Assembly (NCBI RefSeq): GCF_000237085.1
Contig: NC_016627.1
Coordinates: 186,001 to 250,000, forward strand
Direction of reading: 5' to 3'
From: Acetivibrio clariflavus DSM 19732
GTDB taxonomy: Bacteria > Bacillota > Clostridia > Acetivibrionales > Acetivibrionaceae
Length of the DNA stretch: 64,000 nt
Shown here in pieces: positions 17,455 through 26,819 of the stretch. The notes under the pieces are model-generated. The model saw only the letters and a list, made by a program, of their open reading frames with translations, made no database searches and was not told the origin of the DNA. Every line of letters begins with the position of its first letter. Within the stretch, counting starts at the first letter, position 1. Position numbers and translations under genes: made by a program.

Positions 17455-19726
17455 ATCTCAGGACATAAAGGTTATTTACAGTCAATTTAATGAAATAAAA
17501 AGATTAAATGAAGCCGTAAAAATAGTAATTGCTGATTTAGAGACAGGGTTTGAATTATATGGAGAAAATATTTATAATTGTGAAAGTCTTAAGGGTTTTA
17601 CTGAAAAACTGAGAAGTATTAAAAAGTTTCTATTAGAGTATAACAAAGAGTTTTGGAGAATTAATGCAGAGATAGAAAAATTAAATTTAAATAATGATAT
17701 GATAGGAAAAATTAAGCATGAATGCAAGGTTTTAAAAGATGAGACCATAAAGTTAGATGATGAAATATGTGCTTTATTAGTTAAGTTTTATAAGTCAAGT
17801 AATATAAGCAATATTTCAACAGAAAGTATAGATGATTACATAACAAAAATCACAGTAAAAGTTAAAGGAATTCCTGACTGGATATTGGAAGAAGTGCAGC
17901 ATGATGAAATTGTTATTGAAGAATTAGAATATAATACATCAGAAGAATATGTCTATGTTATATACATGTTATGTGAAAAAGATAGAATTATTGATGGGAT
18001 TCAGCGGGTTGAGGAGTATCTACGTAAGTGTATTGAGAAAATGACAAAGTTATATGATTACAAAGAAATGATGCTAAATGACCTTGAGCGGGAACTAAGT
18101 AATGATATTGATGAAGATGATAAAGAATATAAACTCAAAGATGTAACCCTTTACAACTGGCAGGAAGAAGCATATGAGACGTGGAAAATAAATAATTACA
18201 GGGGAATTTTTAAAGTTGCTACAGGATGTGGAAAAACAATTTTTGCTCTCAATTGCCTTCAGCGGGTCATCGAAGAAGGGTATAGTATAAGGGTTGCTAT
18301 AATTGTTCCTAGTATTGCTTTACAAAATCAATGGGAAGAAGTGTTAAAAGATACATTCCATGTGCCTGCTAAAAAAATAGGAAGGGTTGGGGATGGAAAG
18401 AAGGAGTTGAGAACTTTTACTATTTATATTAATAATTCAGCACAAAAATATTTGGAAAGACATTTGCATTGTTCAGCATTGGTAGAACCAATAGGAGGGG
18501 ATTATTCAGATTCATACTATTTTGTTATTGCTGATGAATGCCATAGATATGGTTCTGATAATAATTTGGATATGCTAAATTGTTTCAATGAAATTACAAA
18601 AGACAAGAAGACAAATATAAAGTTTTTTTCCATTGGCTTAAGTGCAACTCCCGAACAGACTAATCCAATGAAAACCAGGGAGTTGGAGAAAAGATTAGGT
18701 AACATTATTTATGAATATGATTTAATCAGGGCTATAGACGAGGGAATTATTGCTACCCCGATTATTAATGATATACGTGTTGATTTTACTTCCGAGGAAT
18801 TTAAGAAATATAAAATTAGTAAAGAAAGATTCGAGTATTCTAAAGACGATTTTAAAGAAGTACTAGATAGACTACATAAAAATTACGAGGAAGATTTTTT
18901 GATTTACCTTGCTTATGACATAATACAAAATAAGAAGTATAAAAAAATAATAGATTATGTTAAAAGTAAGAAAAAGAAATTTAAAGATGCTTATAATAAT
19001 CGAAAGCCCCAATGGTTAATTGAGTTTAATGATTGGTATAATGAAAATGTGAATGATGATATGGAAATTGCATGGAGCGCTAGAAATCTAACTGTTGCAC
19101 ATCAGGCAAAACAAAGCATTTTGTATGGTATGGGAATGCGGGAAAAAGAACTTATAAATAATATGGATATTTTCAAGGGGCATAGAGTTATTATATTTGC
19201 AGAGCGGATTGATGATGCAAATAAGAAAATATATAAAATACTAAAGAATAAATATTGTGACGAATCGGTTGTTATTTATAATTCAAATGATAAGAGAGGC
19301 ATAAAAGAAGAGGTAATTAATAAGTTTAAAAGCGGAGTTGCTAATATTCTCATTGCTGTAGAGGCTTTAGATGAAGGGATAGATGTTCCTAAAGCAGACA
19401 TGGCTTTTGTATTCCAAGGCAATCAAGATGAAAGGCAGCAGATACAAAGACTGGGAAGGATTATACGAAAATCTAAGAAAAGTAATAATGAAGAAGATGG
19501 GGAGAAAACTACAGAATATGCTACGCTAATAAATTTGTTTTGTCCTACGGGAGGAGAGAACATCTATCTTGCAAAGTTTTTAAGGCGCATGATTATCAGA
19601 TACAGGGAAGGTGGCTATGGGGAGTTACAGGATACATATAAAAGAGGGTTGAAGGCTTTAGGATATGATATGGATGTTGAGTTGAAACAATTGAAGAATT
19701 ATGGATATTTAAGAATAGAGGAATAA
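17447..19726 (+). CDS. SF2 DEAD/DEAH-type helicase
   Basis: 759 residues. The first ~230 are helical, probably coiled coil, with no known domain. The SF2 core follows: NWQEEAYETW (Q-like), Walker A ATGCGKT, DECH box (IADECHRYG), SAT motif (SIGLSATPEQT), then EALDEGIDVP and the arginine-finger motif QRLGRIIRKSKK. A ~110-residue charged insertion separates the two lobes. Such helicases with an N-terminal extension are frequent in defence operons. Its partner, the overlapping 227-residue gene, is unknown. The helicase call is firm; the defence role is inference. Confidence 0.88.
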   Translation: MNKSQDIKVIYSQFNEIKRLNEAVKIVIADLETGFELYGENIYNCESLKGFTEKLRSIKKFLLEYNKEFWRINAEIEKLNLNNDMIGKIKHECKVLKDETIKLDDEICALLVKFYKSSNISNISTESIDDYITKITVKVKGIPDWILEEVQHDEIVIEELEYNTSEEYVYVIYMLCEKDRIIDGIQRVEEYLRKCIEKMTKLYDYKEMMLNDLERELSNDIDEDDKEYKLKDVTLYNWQEEAYETWKINNYRGIFKVATGCGKTIFALNCLQRVIEEGYSIRVAIIVPSIALQNQWEEVLKDTFHVPAKKIGRVGDGKKELRTFTIYINNSAQKYLERHLHCSALVEPIGGDYSDSYYFVIADECHRYGSDNNLDMLNCFNEITKDKKTNIKFFSIGLSATPEQTNPMKTRELEKRLGNIIYEYDLIRAIDEGIIATPIINDIRVDFTSEEFKKYKISKERFEYSKDDFKEVLDRLHKNYEEDFLIYLAYDIIQNKKYKKIIDYVKSKKKKFKDAYNNRKPQWLIEFNDWYNENVNDDMEIAWSARNLTVAHQAKQSILYGMGMREKELINNMDIFKGHRVIIFAERIDDANKKIYKILKNKYCDESVVIYNSNDKRGIKEEVINKFKSGVANILIAVEALDEGIDVPKADMAFVFQGNQDERQQIQRLGRIIRKSKKSNNEEDGEKTTEYATLINLFCPTGGENIYLAKFLRRMIIRYREGGYGELQDTYKRGLKALGYDMDVELKQLKNYGYLRIEE

Positions 19727-19832
19727 GTTAAATAGCATTGCAAACACTAACAAATTGCGCTATCATTCTGAGTAGGATATAAGGAATATAGATGCAAAGG
19801 ATTTAGGTTGTAAGGAATAAAACACGGATGGA

Positions 19833-19899
19833 GGCATATCTCCTTTACGGTCAGTTTTGCAACTGGAATTAAACGTAATGGGGGTGTGCCTTTTTAAAT
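19833..19899 (+). promoter_or_regulatory. Leader hairpin before the DUF1444-like gene
   Basis: GGCATATCTCC (19833-19843) pairs with GGGGGTGTGCC (19880-19890), allowing G-U pairs, followed by TTTTTAAATT. Inside it TTACG pairs with CGTAA and CAGTT with AACTG. It looks like a terminator but lies ~90 bases upstream of the next start, so it may be an attenuator. Similar structures are at 21698 and 63093. Confidence 0.5.
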
Positions 19900-19981
19900 T
19901 ATTGATTGGTCATTAGGGAAGAAAAGTGACGTTAGTGCTTGGCTTAAGAATAAAGGGACACGGTTTAAGGAGGATGAAAGG

Positions 19982-20704
19982 ATGCTTACTGTTGATGAGT
20001 TCACGGAAAAAATTCTACATGATTTTAAGAAGGTATTTCCAGAAGTAAAAGTAGGAGAAAACTTAATTCATCTTGGCTCTGGAGTAACCTATGTAGAACT
20101 TCCGCTCGGCAGTATGTATAGAGAGTATCAAATGACAGACTACTGTAACACAAAAGAATTATACGTAAAAATTGCTTCTGAAATATTAAACAAATACAAA
20201 TTTAAAGTGGATTATGCTAATGCATACCCGATATTAAAAAGACATGATTTTGGAATAAATTCAAAAGTCCAGTTTTACAGGGAAAAAGCATTTTTAGATA
20301 TTGATGTACTATATGTTTCAGATATGGGAGAAACATTCCGTTTCTTTACTATTGATGACGATGTAGAATTTTCGCTACTAAAGAAAAAGGCTATTGAGAA
20401 CATAAACAGAATTACTGCTGCTTTAGTACCTTTAGATGATGGATTACAAGCGTATACATTAAGGTATACTACCGATTATGCCAGTTCGCTGCTTTTATCA
20501 GAAGCATTGAATAAACAGATACAGAGGAAGATAGGAGATGACATATTAATTGCAATTCCCAGCAATTCCTTTTTTCTTGTTGCAAAGTTTAGTTATTGCA
20601 ATCAGCAACTACTTAAATATTTAGTAGAAACCGATACCGACCCAAATAAGGTTTCTGATTCAGTATACAGGCGAAAAGAGGGAATATATATGAAGGTGTG
20701 TTAA
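19982..20704 (+). CDS. DUF1444-like protein
   Basis: 240 residues. The C-terminal half resembles the DUF1444/YtpQ family: ETFRFFTIDDDVEF, then YASSLLLSEALNKQI, then DDILIAIPSNSFFLVAKFS, in the same order as in that family. The function of the family is unknown. There is no signal peptide or membrane segment. AAGGAGG is 9-10 bases before ATG 19982. It sits downstream of a terminator-like leader and is followed by ~160 non-coding bases. Confidence 0.55.
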   Translation: MLTVDEFTEKILHDFKKVFPEVKVGENLIHLGSGVTYVELPLGSMYREYQMTDYCNTKELYVKIASEILNKYKFKVDYANAYPILKRHDFGINSKVQFYREKAFLDIDVLYVSDMGETFRFFTIDDDVEFSLLKKKAIENINRITAALVPLDDGLQAYTLRYTTDYASSLLLSEALNKQIQRKIGDDILIAIPSNSFFLVAKFSYCNQQLLKYLVETDTDPNKVSDSVYRRKEGIYMKVC

Positions 20705-20864
20705 GGGGTGATAGGTATAATAGATGAGGGTTAAGGAATAAGGAACAAAGAACATAAATATGTATAGATACTATCAAAGACGTGTTTGGGAATATGGTTG
20801 AAAGGTTTAAGGTTCCTACAATATAATAGAGCGTATAGTAATAAGAAGGGAGAAGTTTGCTTAT

Positions 20865-21131
20865 ATGAATAAGGTTATTATAGAATGCACTGAACTAGTT
20901 GATAAATATGAATTAAGAAAAGAAGACATTATAAAACAACTAGAAACGATAAAAATAGAAAAAGACCAGGATTTTGTAATTGCCTATGATAAAGATTTTA
21001 GGTTTGCTTTAGTCGGTGAAATGAGTAAAAATAACAACTCGATAATTCTAACAAATATTATAAAAGCCGATGATTTTAGGGAAATGGATAATTCAGACTT
21101 ATTTCAGTTTATAAGGGAACAAGGTGGTTAG
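20865..21131 (+). CDS. Small unknown protein
   Basis: 88 residues, not recognised. Charged helices first (VDKYELRKEDIIKQLETIK), then DFVIAYDKDFRFALVGEMS. GAAGGGAGAAG precedes ATG 20865. It is followed by a 12-bp bidirectional terminator. Confidence 0.6.
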   Translation: MNKVIIECTELVDKYELRKEDIIKQLETIKIEKDQDFVIAYDKDFRFALVGEMSKNNNSIILTNIIKADDFREMDNSDLFQFIREQGG

Positions 21132-21155
21132 GGTTAAGGAAAATTAGGATAAAGG

Positions 21156-21200
21156 AATAAGGCTTTGGGGATAAGGCTATGTATCCTACAAAGCCTTATT
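21156..21200. terminator. Bidirectional terminator
   Basis: AATAAGGCTTTG (21156-21167) pairs perfectly with CAAAGCCTTATT (21189-21200) between converging genes. Confidence 0.8.
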
Positions 21201-21203
21201 TTG

Positions 21204-21500
21204 TTAGGATATGGACATCTCAAGTTTTACTTTCTCCAAGAAAGTTTTTATGGTAGGAATATTGTTCAACAGAAGTTGATATTTACTGGGTTCTATTTTA
21301 TTCTGAATTTGATTTAAGTACTGTTCAATCGTTTGGAGGTTAGATAGACAATAGGTATCATAGTTTTTAGGATTAAGAAAGCATAATACTAACAATTCAA
21401 TCGTTTCGGCTATCTCTCCTGAAGCCTTGCACCCTATAACATCCTTTATAACCTGTTGCAGGTAATTTAGTTCTATTCTAAGAACTTCCAAATTTATCAT
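21204..21500 (-). CDS. Small unknown helical protein
   Basis: 98 residues from ATG 21500 (AAGGAG ten bases upstream; the in-frame GTG at 21509 is too close to it). Predicted helical throughout, with ELNYLQQVIKDVIG and LLNNIPTIKTFLEKVKL. No family recognised. Confidence 0.55.
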   Translation of the reverse strand: MINLEVLRIELNYLQQVIKDVIGCKASGEIAETIELLVLCFLNPKNYDTYCLSNLQTIEQYLNQIQNKIEPSKYQLLLNNIPTIKTFLEKVKLEMSIS

Positions 21501-21697
21501 TTCGACCACTCCTTCACGAAAATTTGAAACATTTTATTCACAGGTGCATAGAAAGTCAAATTAGTAGAGCCAAAAGTTTTAATCAGGGGAAAGGAATATG
21601 GGTTAAGATAAATTTGGTAGTTTATTAATAACAGTTACAATATGATTTGTTTTCTTTATCTATATGCGCTACAATAATTTTAGAAAAACAGACGGAG

Positions 21698-21760
21698 AGC
21701 ACATTCTCTTTATACAGCCAGGTTTATACTGGCAATAATTAAGGAGAATGTGCTTTTTTA
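21698..21760 (+). promoter_or_regulatory. Leader hairpin before the Rpn-like gene
   Basis: AGCACATTCTC (21698-21708) pairs perfectly with GAGAATGTGCT (21744-21754), followed by six T. An inner hairpin pairs GCCAG with CTGGC. A promoter-like TGCGCTACAAT lies ~25 bases upstream. The 3' arm contains AAGGAG and an ATG (21748) in frame with the downstream gene. Confidence 0.55.
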
Positions 21761-21810
21761 TTTTTAAAAGAAAATTTGAGGCAATAAAATCAAGGTTAGA
21801 GGTGACGGAT

Positions 21811-22671
21811 ATGAGAGTAACTTTTCAGGAAGAGAGTTTTAATGAAAAAAGTTTTAATAGGACATTTCAAGGGATATCATTCAAGGAGATTAATTTAGAA
21901 TTAGAAAAGGTTAAAGAAATAGTGGAAGTAGAAAGGATAGAGAATTATAAACTACCATTATTGATGTTTTTACTTGAGGATGATACATTGCTTCACATGG
22001 AAATCATGAATGATGAAATAAAACCCGACCTCCAGAGCATGTTTACTTATGACATGAGCATAATTTTAAGGTGTGGATTACAGGTAAGGACAGTAATTCT
22101 GAATTTTGGAAGCGGGCAAGATGGCAAAATGGTGAGAAATTTTGGCTCAATGCATTATGAGGTTCAAGTAGTAGATTTATCAAGTGTTGATGGAGAAAAA
22201 ACATATAAGGAACTCAGCCAGAAAATTAGTTCAGGTTGTTTGCTTAATGAGAGAGATAAATTGAATCTGGTATTTCTGGCATTTATGCAGCATTCGATAT
22301 CTTTCAGTAAAGCGCTTAGGAAAGTTTTGCGTTTAATAGAGACTATAAAGGATGAAGAAGAACGGATGGCTTATGTAGCAGTGATATCAGAAATTATATC
22401 AAGGTCTACAGGTAAACAAGGGGTTAAGGTTTTGAAGGAATGGCTGATGGATAGTGAGGTGGGAGTAAGGATTAAGGATGAAGGGAAGAAGGAAGGAATG
22501 CGGGACTCATTGCTAGTAATTCTTTTACATAAGTTTGATTCCTTACCTGACTATATTAACCATGCAATTATGAACCAACAAGATGAAAGCATATTAATGG
22601 ATTGGCTTGGAAAGGCTACAGGCATCAATACCATAGATGAACTTGAGAAAATGATATTTAACATAGAATAA
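21811..22671 (+). CDS. Rpn/PD-(D/E)XK transposase-like family protein
   Basis: 286 residues from ATG 21811 (GAGGTGA eight bases upstream; an in-frame ATG at 21748 lies inside a leader hairpin). LEDDTLLHMEIMND resembles the nuclease core of Rpn proteins, with M where the family usually has Q. The C-terminus (GKKEGMRDSLLVILLHKF, then NTIDELEKMI) is typical of this family. The N-terminal nuclease part is short, so activity is doubtful. Rpn proteins are recombination-promoting nucleases common in Firmicute accessory DNA. Confidence 0.65.
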   Translation: MRVTFQEESFNEKSFNRTFQGISFKEINLELEKVKEIVEVERIENYKLPLLMFLLEDDTLLHMEIMNDEIKPDLQSMFTYDMSIILRCGLQVRTVILNFGSGQDGKMVRNFGSMHYEVQVVDLSSVDGEKTYKELSQKISSGCLLNERDKLNLVFLAFMQHSISFSKALRKVLRLIETIKDEEERMAYVAVISEIISRSTGKQGVKVLKEWLMDSEVGVRIKDEGKKEGMRDSLLVILLHKFDSLPDYINHAIMNQQDESILMDWLGKATGINTIDELEKMIFNIE

Positions 22672-22748
22672 AGAAATTTCTATTAGATTCTATTGGTTCT
22701 AAAAGCCATATTACTCCTGTTCTCCTTTGATACCTTCTATCCTGAACG

Positions 22749-22836
22749 CTATAAATTATATATGTATATTAGTTAAGTTGGAAAAAGGCTTAAGATGTAA
22801 GGATTATGGGTAATTTTCATGCGACAAAATTTTATC
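22749..22836 (-). repeat. Dispersed ~85-bp intergenic repeat, copy 2
   Basis: On the minus strand it begins with AATTTTGTCGCATGAAAATT and ends with ACTAATATACATATATAATT followed by TATAG, matching copy 1 at 3405-3487 over both ends with a more diverged middle. Confidence 0.55.
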
Positions 22837-22928
22837 AGAATTATTACAAATTAACGTTATTTTTAATTTTGGACCTGACAAGTATCTCTATGTGCGCTAC
22901 TATATTGGAAGAAAGGAGTTGATTATTA

Positions 22929-23126
22929 ATGAAAAAGAAATTAATTATATATAATATTGCAGTACCTACAGCAATTGGATATGCAACATTTTTTCTTCTA
23001 TTTTACTTATATCAGAAACTATTCTTCGAGTATAGATGGTTTGCGATAATACCTTTTACTATAGTAACGGCATTTTTTATAAAAGACAATATAAGAGAGT
23101 GGAAGGTAATAAAACAGCAGGTATAG
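22929..23126 (+). CDS. Small membrane protein
   Basis: 65 residues with two transmembrane segments (IAVPTAIGYATFFLLFYL and FAIIPFTIVTAFFI) and charged ends. AAAGGAG lies before ATG 22929. No family recognised. Confidence 0.6.
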   Translation: MKKKLIIYNIAVPTAIGYATFFLLFYLYQKLFFEYRWFAIIPFTIVTAFFIKDNIREWKVIKQQV

Positions 23127-23233
23127 AGAATTAAAGCAAGGGAATATAGGGGTAAGGAGATAAGGTCAAACTTGCTACTTACCCCTAAATACTTTACATA
23201 TGGTAAAGAAAGTATGAAAGCAGGTTATAAGTT

Positions 23234-23323
23234 ATGAAATATGTAATAATTAGTCTTTTAGTCTGCATTACGATTGTAACCATTGTTTCAATAATAGGCA
23301 TAGGCATTATGAAAAGAAAATAG
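23234..23323 (+). CDS. 29-residue membrane peptide
   Basis: ATG at 23234, stop at 23321-23323. One hydrophobic helix (VIISLLVCITIVTIVSIIG) with a basic tail MKRK. It is followed by a clean terminator. The ribosome binding site is weak (GCAGG), so the call is tentative; it could be a small toxin-like or regulatory peptide. Confidence 0.4.
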   Translation: MKYVIISLLVCITIVTIVSIIGIGIMKRK

Positions 23324-23342
23324 AGAGTAGATATAGATAGCG

Positions 23343-23367
23343 AAAACAGGCAAATGATGCCTGTTTT
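23343..23367 (+). terminator. Terminator
   Basis: AAAACAGGCA/TGCCTGTTTT stem with a 5-base loop and T-run. It also lies just beyond the stop of the convergent recombinase gene. Confidence 0.8.
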
Positions 23368-23396
23368 TTAGTCTGAAACTAAAGATAAATTTGTTT

Positions 23397-24287
23397 CTAA
23401 TAATCTGATATAGCATTAATACTTTCTTCCAAATCCTCCTGTCTCACTTTAAGATAAATAGCGCTGCTTTCTATACTTTCATGTCCTAACAACAACTGTA
23501 CAGTATTAATATCAGCATTAGGTGTATTTAGAATTTGAATTGCAAAGTGATGTCTGAACATATGAGGATGAATTTTAATATTGGTATCATTTGCCCAGCG
23601 TTTTAGTATTTTAAAGATTCCAGAGCGCGTAAAAGGGCGTTTTCTTTCGCTTATTAAAAGATAATCAGAGGATATGGACATTCTATCTCTATCTTCCATG
23701 TATGAAATTATAGCCTTTCTGACATCTAAATGAAGAGGAATATTCCTTTCTTTTTGATTTTTACCTATAACTCTTAGATTTCCAGAACGTTCATTTATGG
23801 TTATATCAGCAAGGCGGATATTTATAAGTTCACTTACCCTGACTCCAGTTTTAGATAACAACTCAAAAACTACTATCCATAAATTTTTCTGACTTCTATA
23901 CACATATCTTTTGATTTTTCTAAAATCTGAGTCAGAAAAACCCTTTGGAGCGGTAGGTTTATTTGTACGTATCTTCTTTAAATTTTCAGCAGGGTTGTTT
24001 TTAATAATGCCATTGCTTTGAAGAAAGTAAAAATATTCTTTTAGTGCTGCAATTTTATTATTTATGGTAGATGCTTTTTGCCGTTTGATATTCAAAAGAT
24101 AATTCCGGTAGTCTTGTAAGTCCATCATGATTACATTTCCTGGGATAAATTTTTCACCATATGACTCGGTGTAGTATTTTATAAAGTCATTGATATTGGT
24201 AGTATAAGTTGATATTGTGCCACTTGATTTATCGTTTTTATTTAAATAATCTACAAAATCATCCAAATAATATTCCTTAGTATCCAT
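23397..24287 (-). CDS. Tyrosine recombinase (XerC/D-like)
   Basis: 296 residues from ATG 24287 (GGAAGGGAG eight bases upstream). The N-terminal SAM-like DNA-binding domain (residues ~1-100) is followed by a catalytic domain with Arg in TGVRVSELI, HxxR in HPHMFRHHFA, His in LLGHESIESS and the nucleophile Tyr in AIYLKV. All catalytic residues are present, so it is probably active. The size and lack of an arm-binding domain resemble Xer or integron-like resolvases rather than phage integrases. It may resolve multimers or integrate the element. Inverted repeats directly upstream could be its site. Confidence 0.92.
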   Translation of the reverse strand: MDTKEYYLDDFVDYLNKNDKSSGTISTYTTNINDFIKYYTESYGEKFIPGNVIMMDLQDYRNYLLNIKRQKASTINNKIAALKEYFYFLQSNGIIKNNPAENLKKIRTNKPTAPKGFSDSDFRKIKRYVYRSQKNLWIVVFELLSKTGVRVSELINIRLADITINERSGNLRVIGKNQKERNIPLHLDVRKAIISYMEDRDRMSISSDYLLISERKRPFTRSGIFKILKRWANDTNIKIHPHMFRHHFAIQILNTPNADINTVQLLLGHESIESSAIYLKVRQEDLEESINAISDY

Positions 24288-24393
24288 GACTAAACTCCCT
24301 TCCATAAATTTTACTATGATTTTAAGGACATGTAGGGTGAAATTCAAGTTTATATACCAGGTAGATTTCAAGTTTAAAAGTAAGGCTAAAAAG

Positions 24394-24520
24394 TTTTGTG
24401 GACAATTTTTAAGGGCTTATTACCTCAAATTAAGATAAAATGGCACTTGATTTTAATTGTATTCTCCACAAAATCCTGGTTTTGTTGACAGGTTTTATTT
24501 CCAATCGAGTTTAATTTGAG
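24394..24520. repeat. Interleaved inverted repeats next to the recombinase
   Basis: TTTTGTGGA (24394-24402) and TCCACAAAA (24465-24473) form one inverted pair. CTCAAATTAA (24424-24433) and TTAATTTGAG (24511-24520) form a second pair interleaved with the first. Interleaved pairs cannot both form a simple hairpin, so protein binding is likelier. Position upstream of the recombinase suggests a recombination or regulatory site. Confidence 0.4.
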
Positions 24521-24583
24521 TACGCTTTATATAATTTTGACTATTAAAGGCTACAGACTTCTTCATTAAATTAGGTTTTTATC

Positions 24584-24641
24584 AAAAGGAGAAACAATAA
24601 GACCCCACATCCATAGTTAGGTTCTTATTGTTTCTCCTTTT
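24584..24641. repeat. 58-bp self-complementary element, left copy
   Basis: A perfect 19-bp stem (24584-24602 with 24623-24641) around a 20-base loop. The whole unit recurs inverted at 26820-26877, with identical stems and 16 of 20 loop bases matching. It starts six bases after the primase stop codon and could also act as its terminator. Confidence 0.85.
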
Positions 24642-24646
24642 GGCAA

Positions 24647-26623
24647 TTATTCATCTAATAGGCTTCTTTGAATGAGTACATATTTCTTAGTGTCAATACC
24701 TAATTTTTGATTAATATTATTATTAGCCTTCACATATATCAGGTCGTATTTTTGAATGATGTCAGGTAAAACCTTCCTGAACTCATATTCTTTTACTCCA
24801 CACCTTATATAATGATTGTCCAATTTTAGTTTATAGTTCATAATCATATCTCTTGTGAAGTAACCATAGGTTTTGATTTGTTGCAGTATTAATGATTCTA
24901 TGGCATCTCTTATATTCTTGCTTCTCTCACTATCTTTTACGTTTACGAGATAAATTTGATTAGCAAACTCTTCTCCAAAACAGTTTTCCAAATATTTTTT
25001 ACTCATTCCTTTGATACTAAATTTATATTGAAGCATTATAGATGCCCTTTCGTCTGCTGATTTAAAAGCCTTATTATAATCAGGAACGGTGTAGAATGAA
25101 ATCCCGTTTTGGGCATTGTCTTTAGAAATCTGAACTGCCATTGCTCTTAATCTCTGATTAACTTGTTTATATGAGATTTTGTTCAGCAATCCTAAGGTGC
25201 AGAATAAATTGATGTATTTATTTATATTCACAACGCTTTTATTTCTTTTCCCTGCCAGGTACCGATTGGAAAAGAAAAATATGCTTTCTCCATTTGTGCT
25301 AAAGAAGCGGTTTATAATATTTTTTTTACCAATTTCAAGAATATCCATAAGAATAGGATATCCAAACCTAATAATACGGTTTAGATTTGGGAATTCATCT
25401 TTTCTTTCTCCAAGTTGGCTCAAAAGCATCATATTTGTTTCAAATTTTTTGCTCTGCTCATTTATCCAAGTTGAATCTTCTAATTCAATATGAAAATATT
25501 CAACCAACTTCCTTATAGCAGTTGAAGTGTCGCAGTTTTCTTTAATTTTAACTATATCAATAATATCCATGCCTTTCCCATCATTATGGCAAATGCAAGC
25601 GGGAGAATTACAAAAATACTTGTAATATCCGTCGCTATTTTTTATGACAGCACTGGGGTTATTGTCATTGTGGAATATGCATTTAAAGTTTACATTGGAC
25701 TTTGCATCAATACCCAGGTAACTTATTAAATCCTGTTGTTTTAAAAATGGAATCAAGTCCTCATACTGTAAGATTGGAGAGGAATAAACTCTACGGCTAT
25801 CTTTTCGCAAATTGTTTATCTCAGCCTTAACTGTAACAGGTTTTATTTCAGTACATTTTGTATTACTGACCAGTTCAATGATATTGTATCCTATAGCAGC
25901 AGCAATATCTTCCTGAGTGTATTTAACATCCGTATTTAGGTATATACATTTTATAGTAAATGGGTCTTTAGGATTTTTAAGATGCCGATAGTTTATTATT
26001 CTTAAAACTCTGTTAAGTTCTTTTACGTTGGGGTCAGCATGTTCATGTCTTTTTTCAAAACTGGCAAAGTGTTCAATCAATTTTTCCTGAAGTGGGGTAA
26101 AAACGTCCAACCATTGCGGTTTCTCAAGGTCAAGCAACCAGTATACATGAAAACCATTCTTAGTTTCTACAATGACGTTCGGAATTAGTTTAAAATTTTC
26201 TAATTTCTTCAGAAAAACAATTTTATATTCTTCTATTTCTTCTTTATTCCTATACTCATATACAATTTTTCCTTCAGAGTCTTTTATTAATTCCCCATTA
26301 TCTATTTTTGGAACTTTCCCAAAGTCCATATCAATAAAGTGTGCGTTTATTCTTTTAATAGAATTCTTTTCCTGTCCGCCACTATTTACAACAAAGTAAA
26401 CACCATAGCCTTGTTTCTGGTACTTTTTAAAGATATTTTGAATAAGCGGATATTCTAAATCATCATCTAAAGTTAATAGACAGTCAATTTTTTTTGCTAT
26501 GTGCTTTTCCTCCTGAATGAGCCTAAAATATACTTTTTCATTACCTTTTTTAAATAGTGATAAAAATTCAAAATCTGTAATAGTTAATGCTTCACGGTTT
26601 TCAAAATCAATGTTTAAACCCAT
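24647..26623 (-). CDS. AEP-type primase with zinc-binding domain
   Basis: 658 residues. The N-terminal part resembles RepB-type archaeo-eukaryotic primases: metal-binding D-x-D in HFIDMDFGK, the (S/G)xH motif in NGFHVYWLL, and Arg in RVLRIINYRH. A zinc-finger-like segment follows at about residues 320-370: Cys-x2-His in CIFHNDNNPS, then a Cys-rich stretch with YKYFCNSPACICH. The C-terminal ~280 residues are helical and unassigned. AAGGAGGAG precedes ATG 26623. It lacks a visible helicase domain, so it probably primes plasmid or element replication together with other factors. It is flanked by the two 58-bp elements. A DnaG-type primase lies separately at 60.4-62.3 kb. Confidence 0.72.
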   Translation of the reverse strand: MGLNIDFENREALTITDFEFLSLFKKGNEKVYFRLIQEEKHIAKKIDCLLTLDDDLEYPLIQNIFKKYQKQGYGVYFVVNSGGQEKNSIKRINAHFIDMDFGKVPKIDNGELIKDSEGKIVYEYRNKEEIEEYKIVFLKKLENFKLIPNVIVETKNGFHVYWLLDLEKPQWLDVFTPLQEKLIEHFASFEKRHEHADPNVKELNRVLRIINYRHLKNPKDPFTIKCIYLNTDVKYTQEDIAAAIGYNIIELVSNTKCTEIKPVTVKAEINNLRKDSRRVYSSPILQYEDLIPFLKQQDLISYLGIDAKSNVNFKCIFHNDNNPSAVIKNSDGYYKYFCNSPACICHNDGKGMDIIDIVKIKENCDTSTAIRKLVEYFHIELEDSTWINEQSKKFETNMMLLSQLGERKDEFPNLNRIIRFGYPILMDILEIGKKNIINRFFSTNGESIFFFSNRYLAGKRNKSVVNINKYINLFCTLGLLNKISYKQVNQRLRAMAVQISKDNAQNGISFYTVPDYNKAFKSADERASIMLQYKFSIKGMSKKYLENCFGEEFANQIYLVNVKDSERSKNIRDAIESLILQQIKTYGYFTRDMIMNYKLKLDNHYIRCGVKEYEFRKVLPDIIQKYDLIYVKANNNINQKLGIDTKKYVLIQRSLLDE

Positions 26624-26819
26624 TATAACTCCTCCTTTTCAGAAGGAGCCACTAAATTTTTTGTTTTCTGACCTAATTAAAATATTTTCCGTAACATAGA
26701 TATAGTTTTCCGACCTGCCAATAGAGAATTATCCGCTTTGATTAGCGACTCCATGCTTGATTTTTAAGCATTATATTTGTTGTGTTATAAAAATCAAATT
26801 TCTGCGTAATTTTTTTGTA

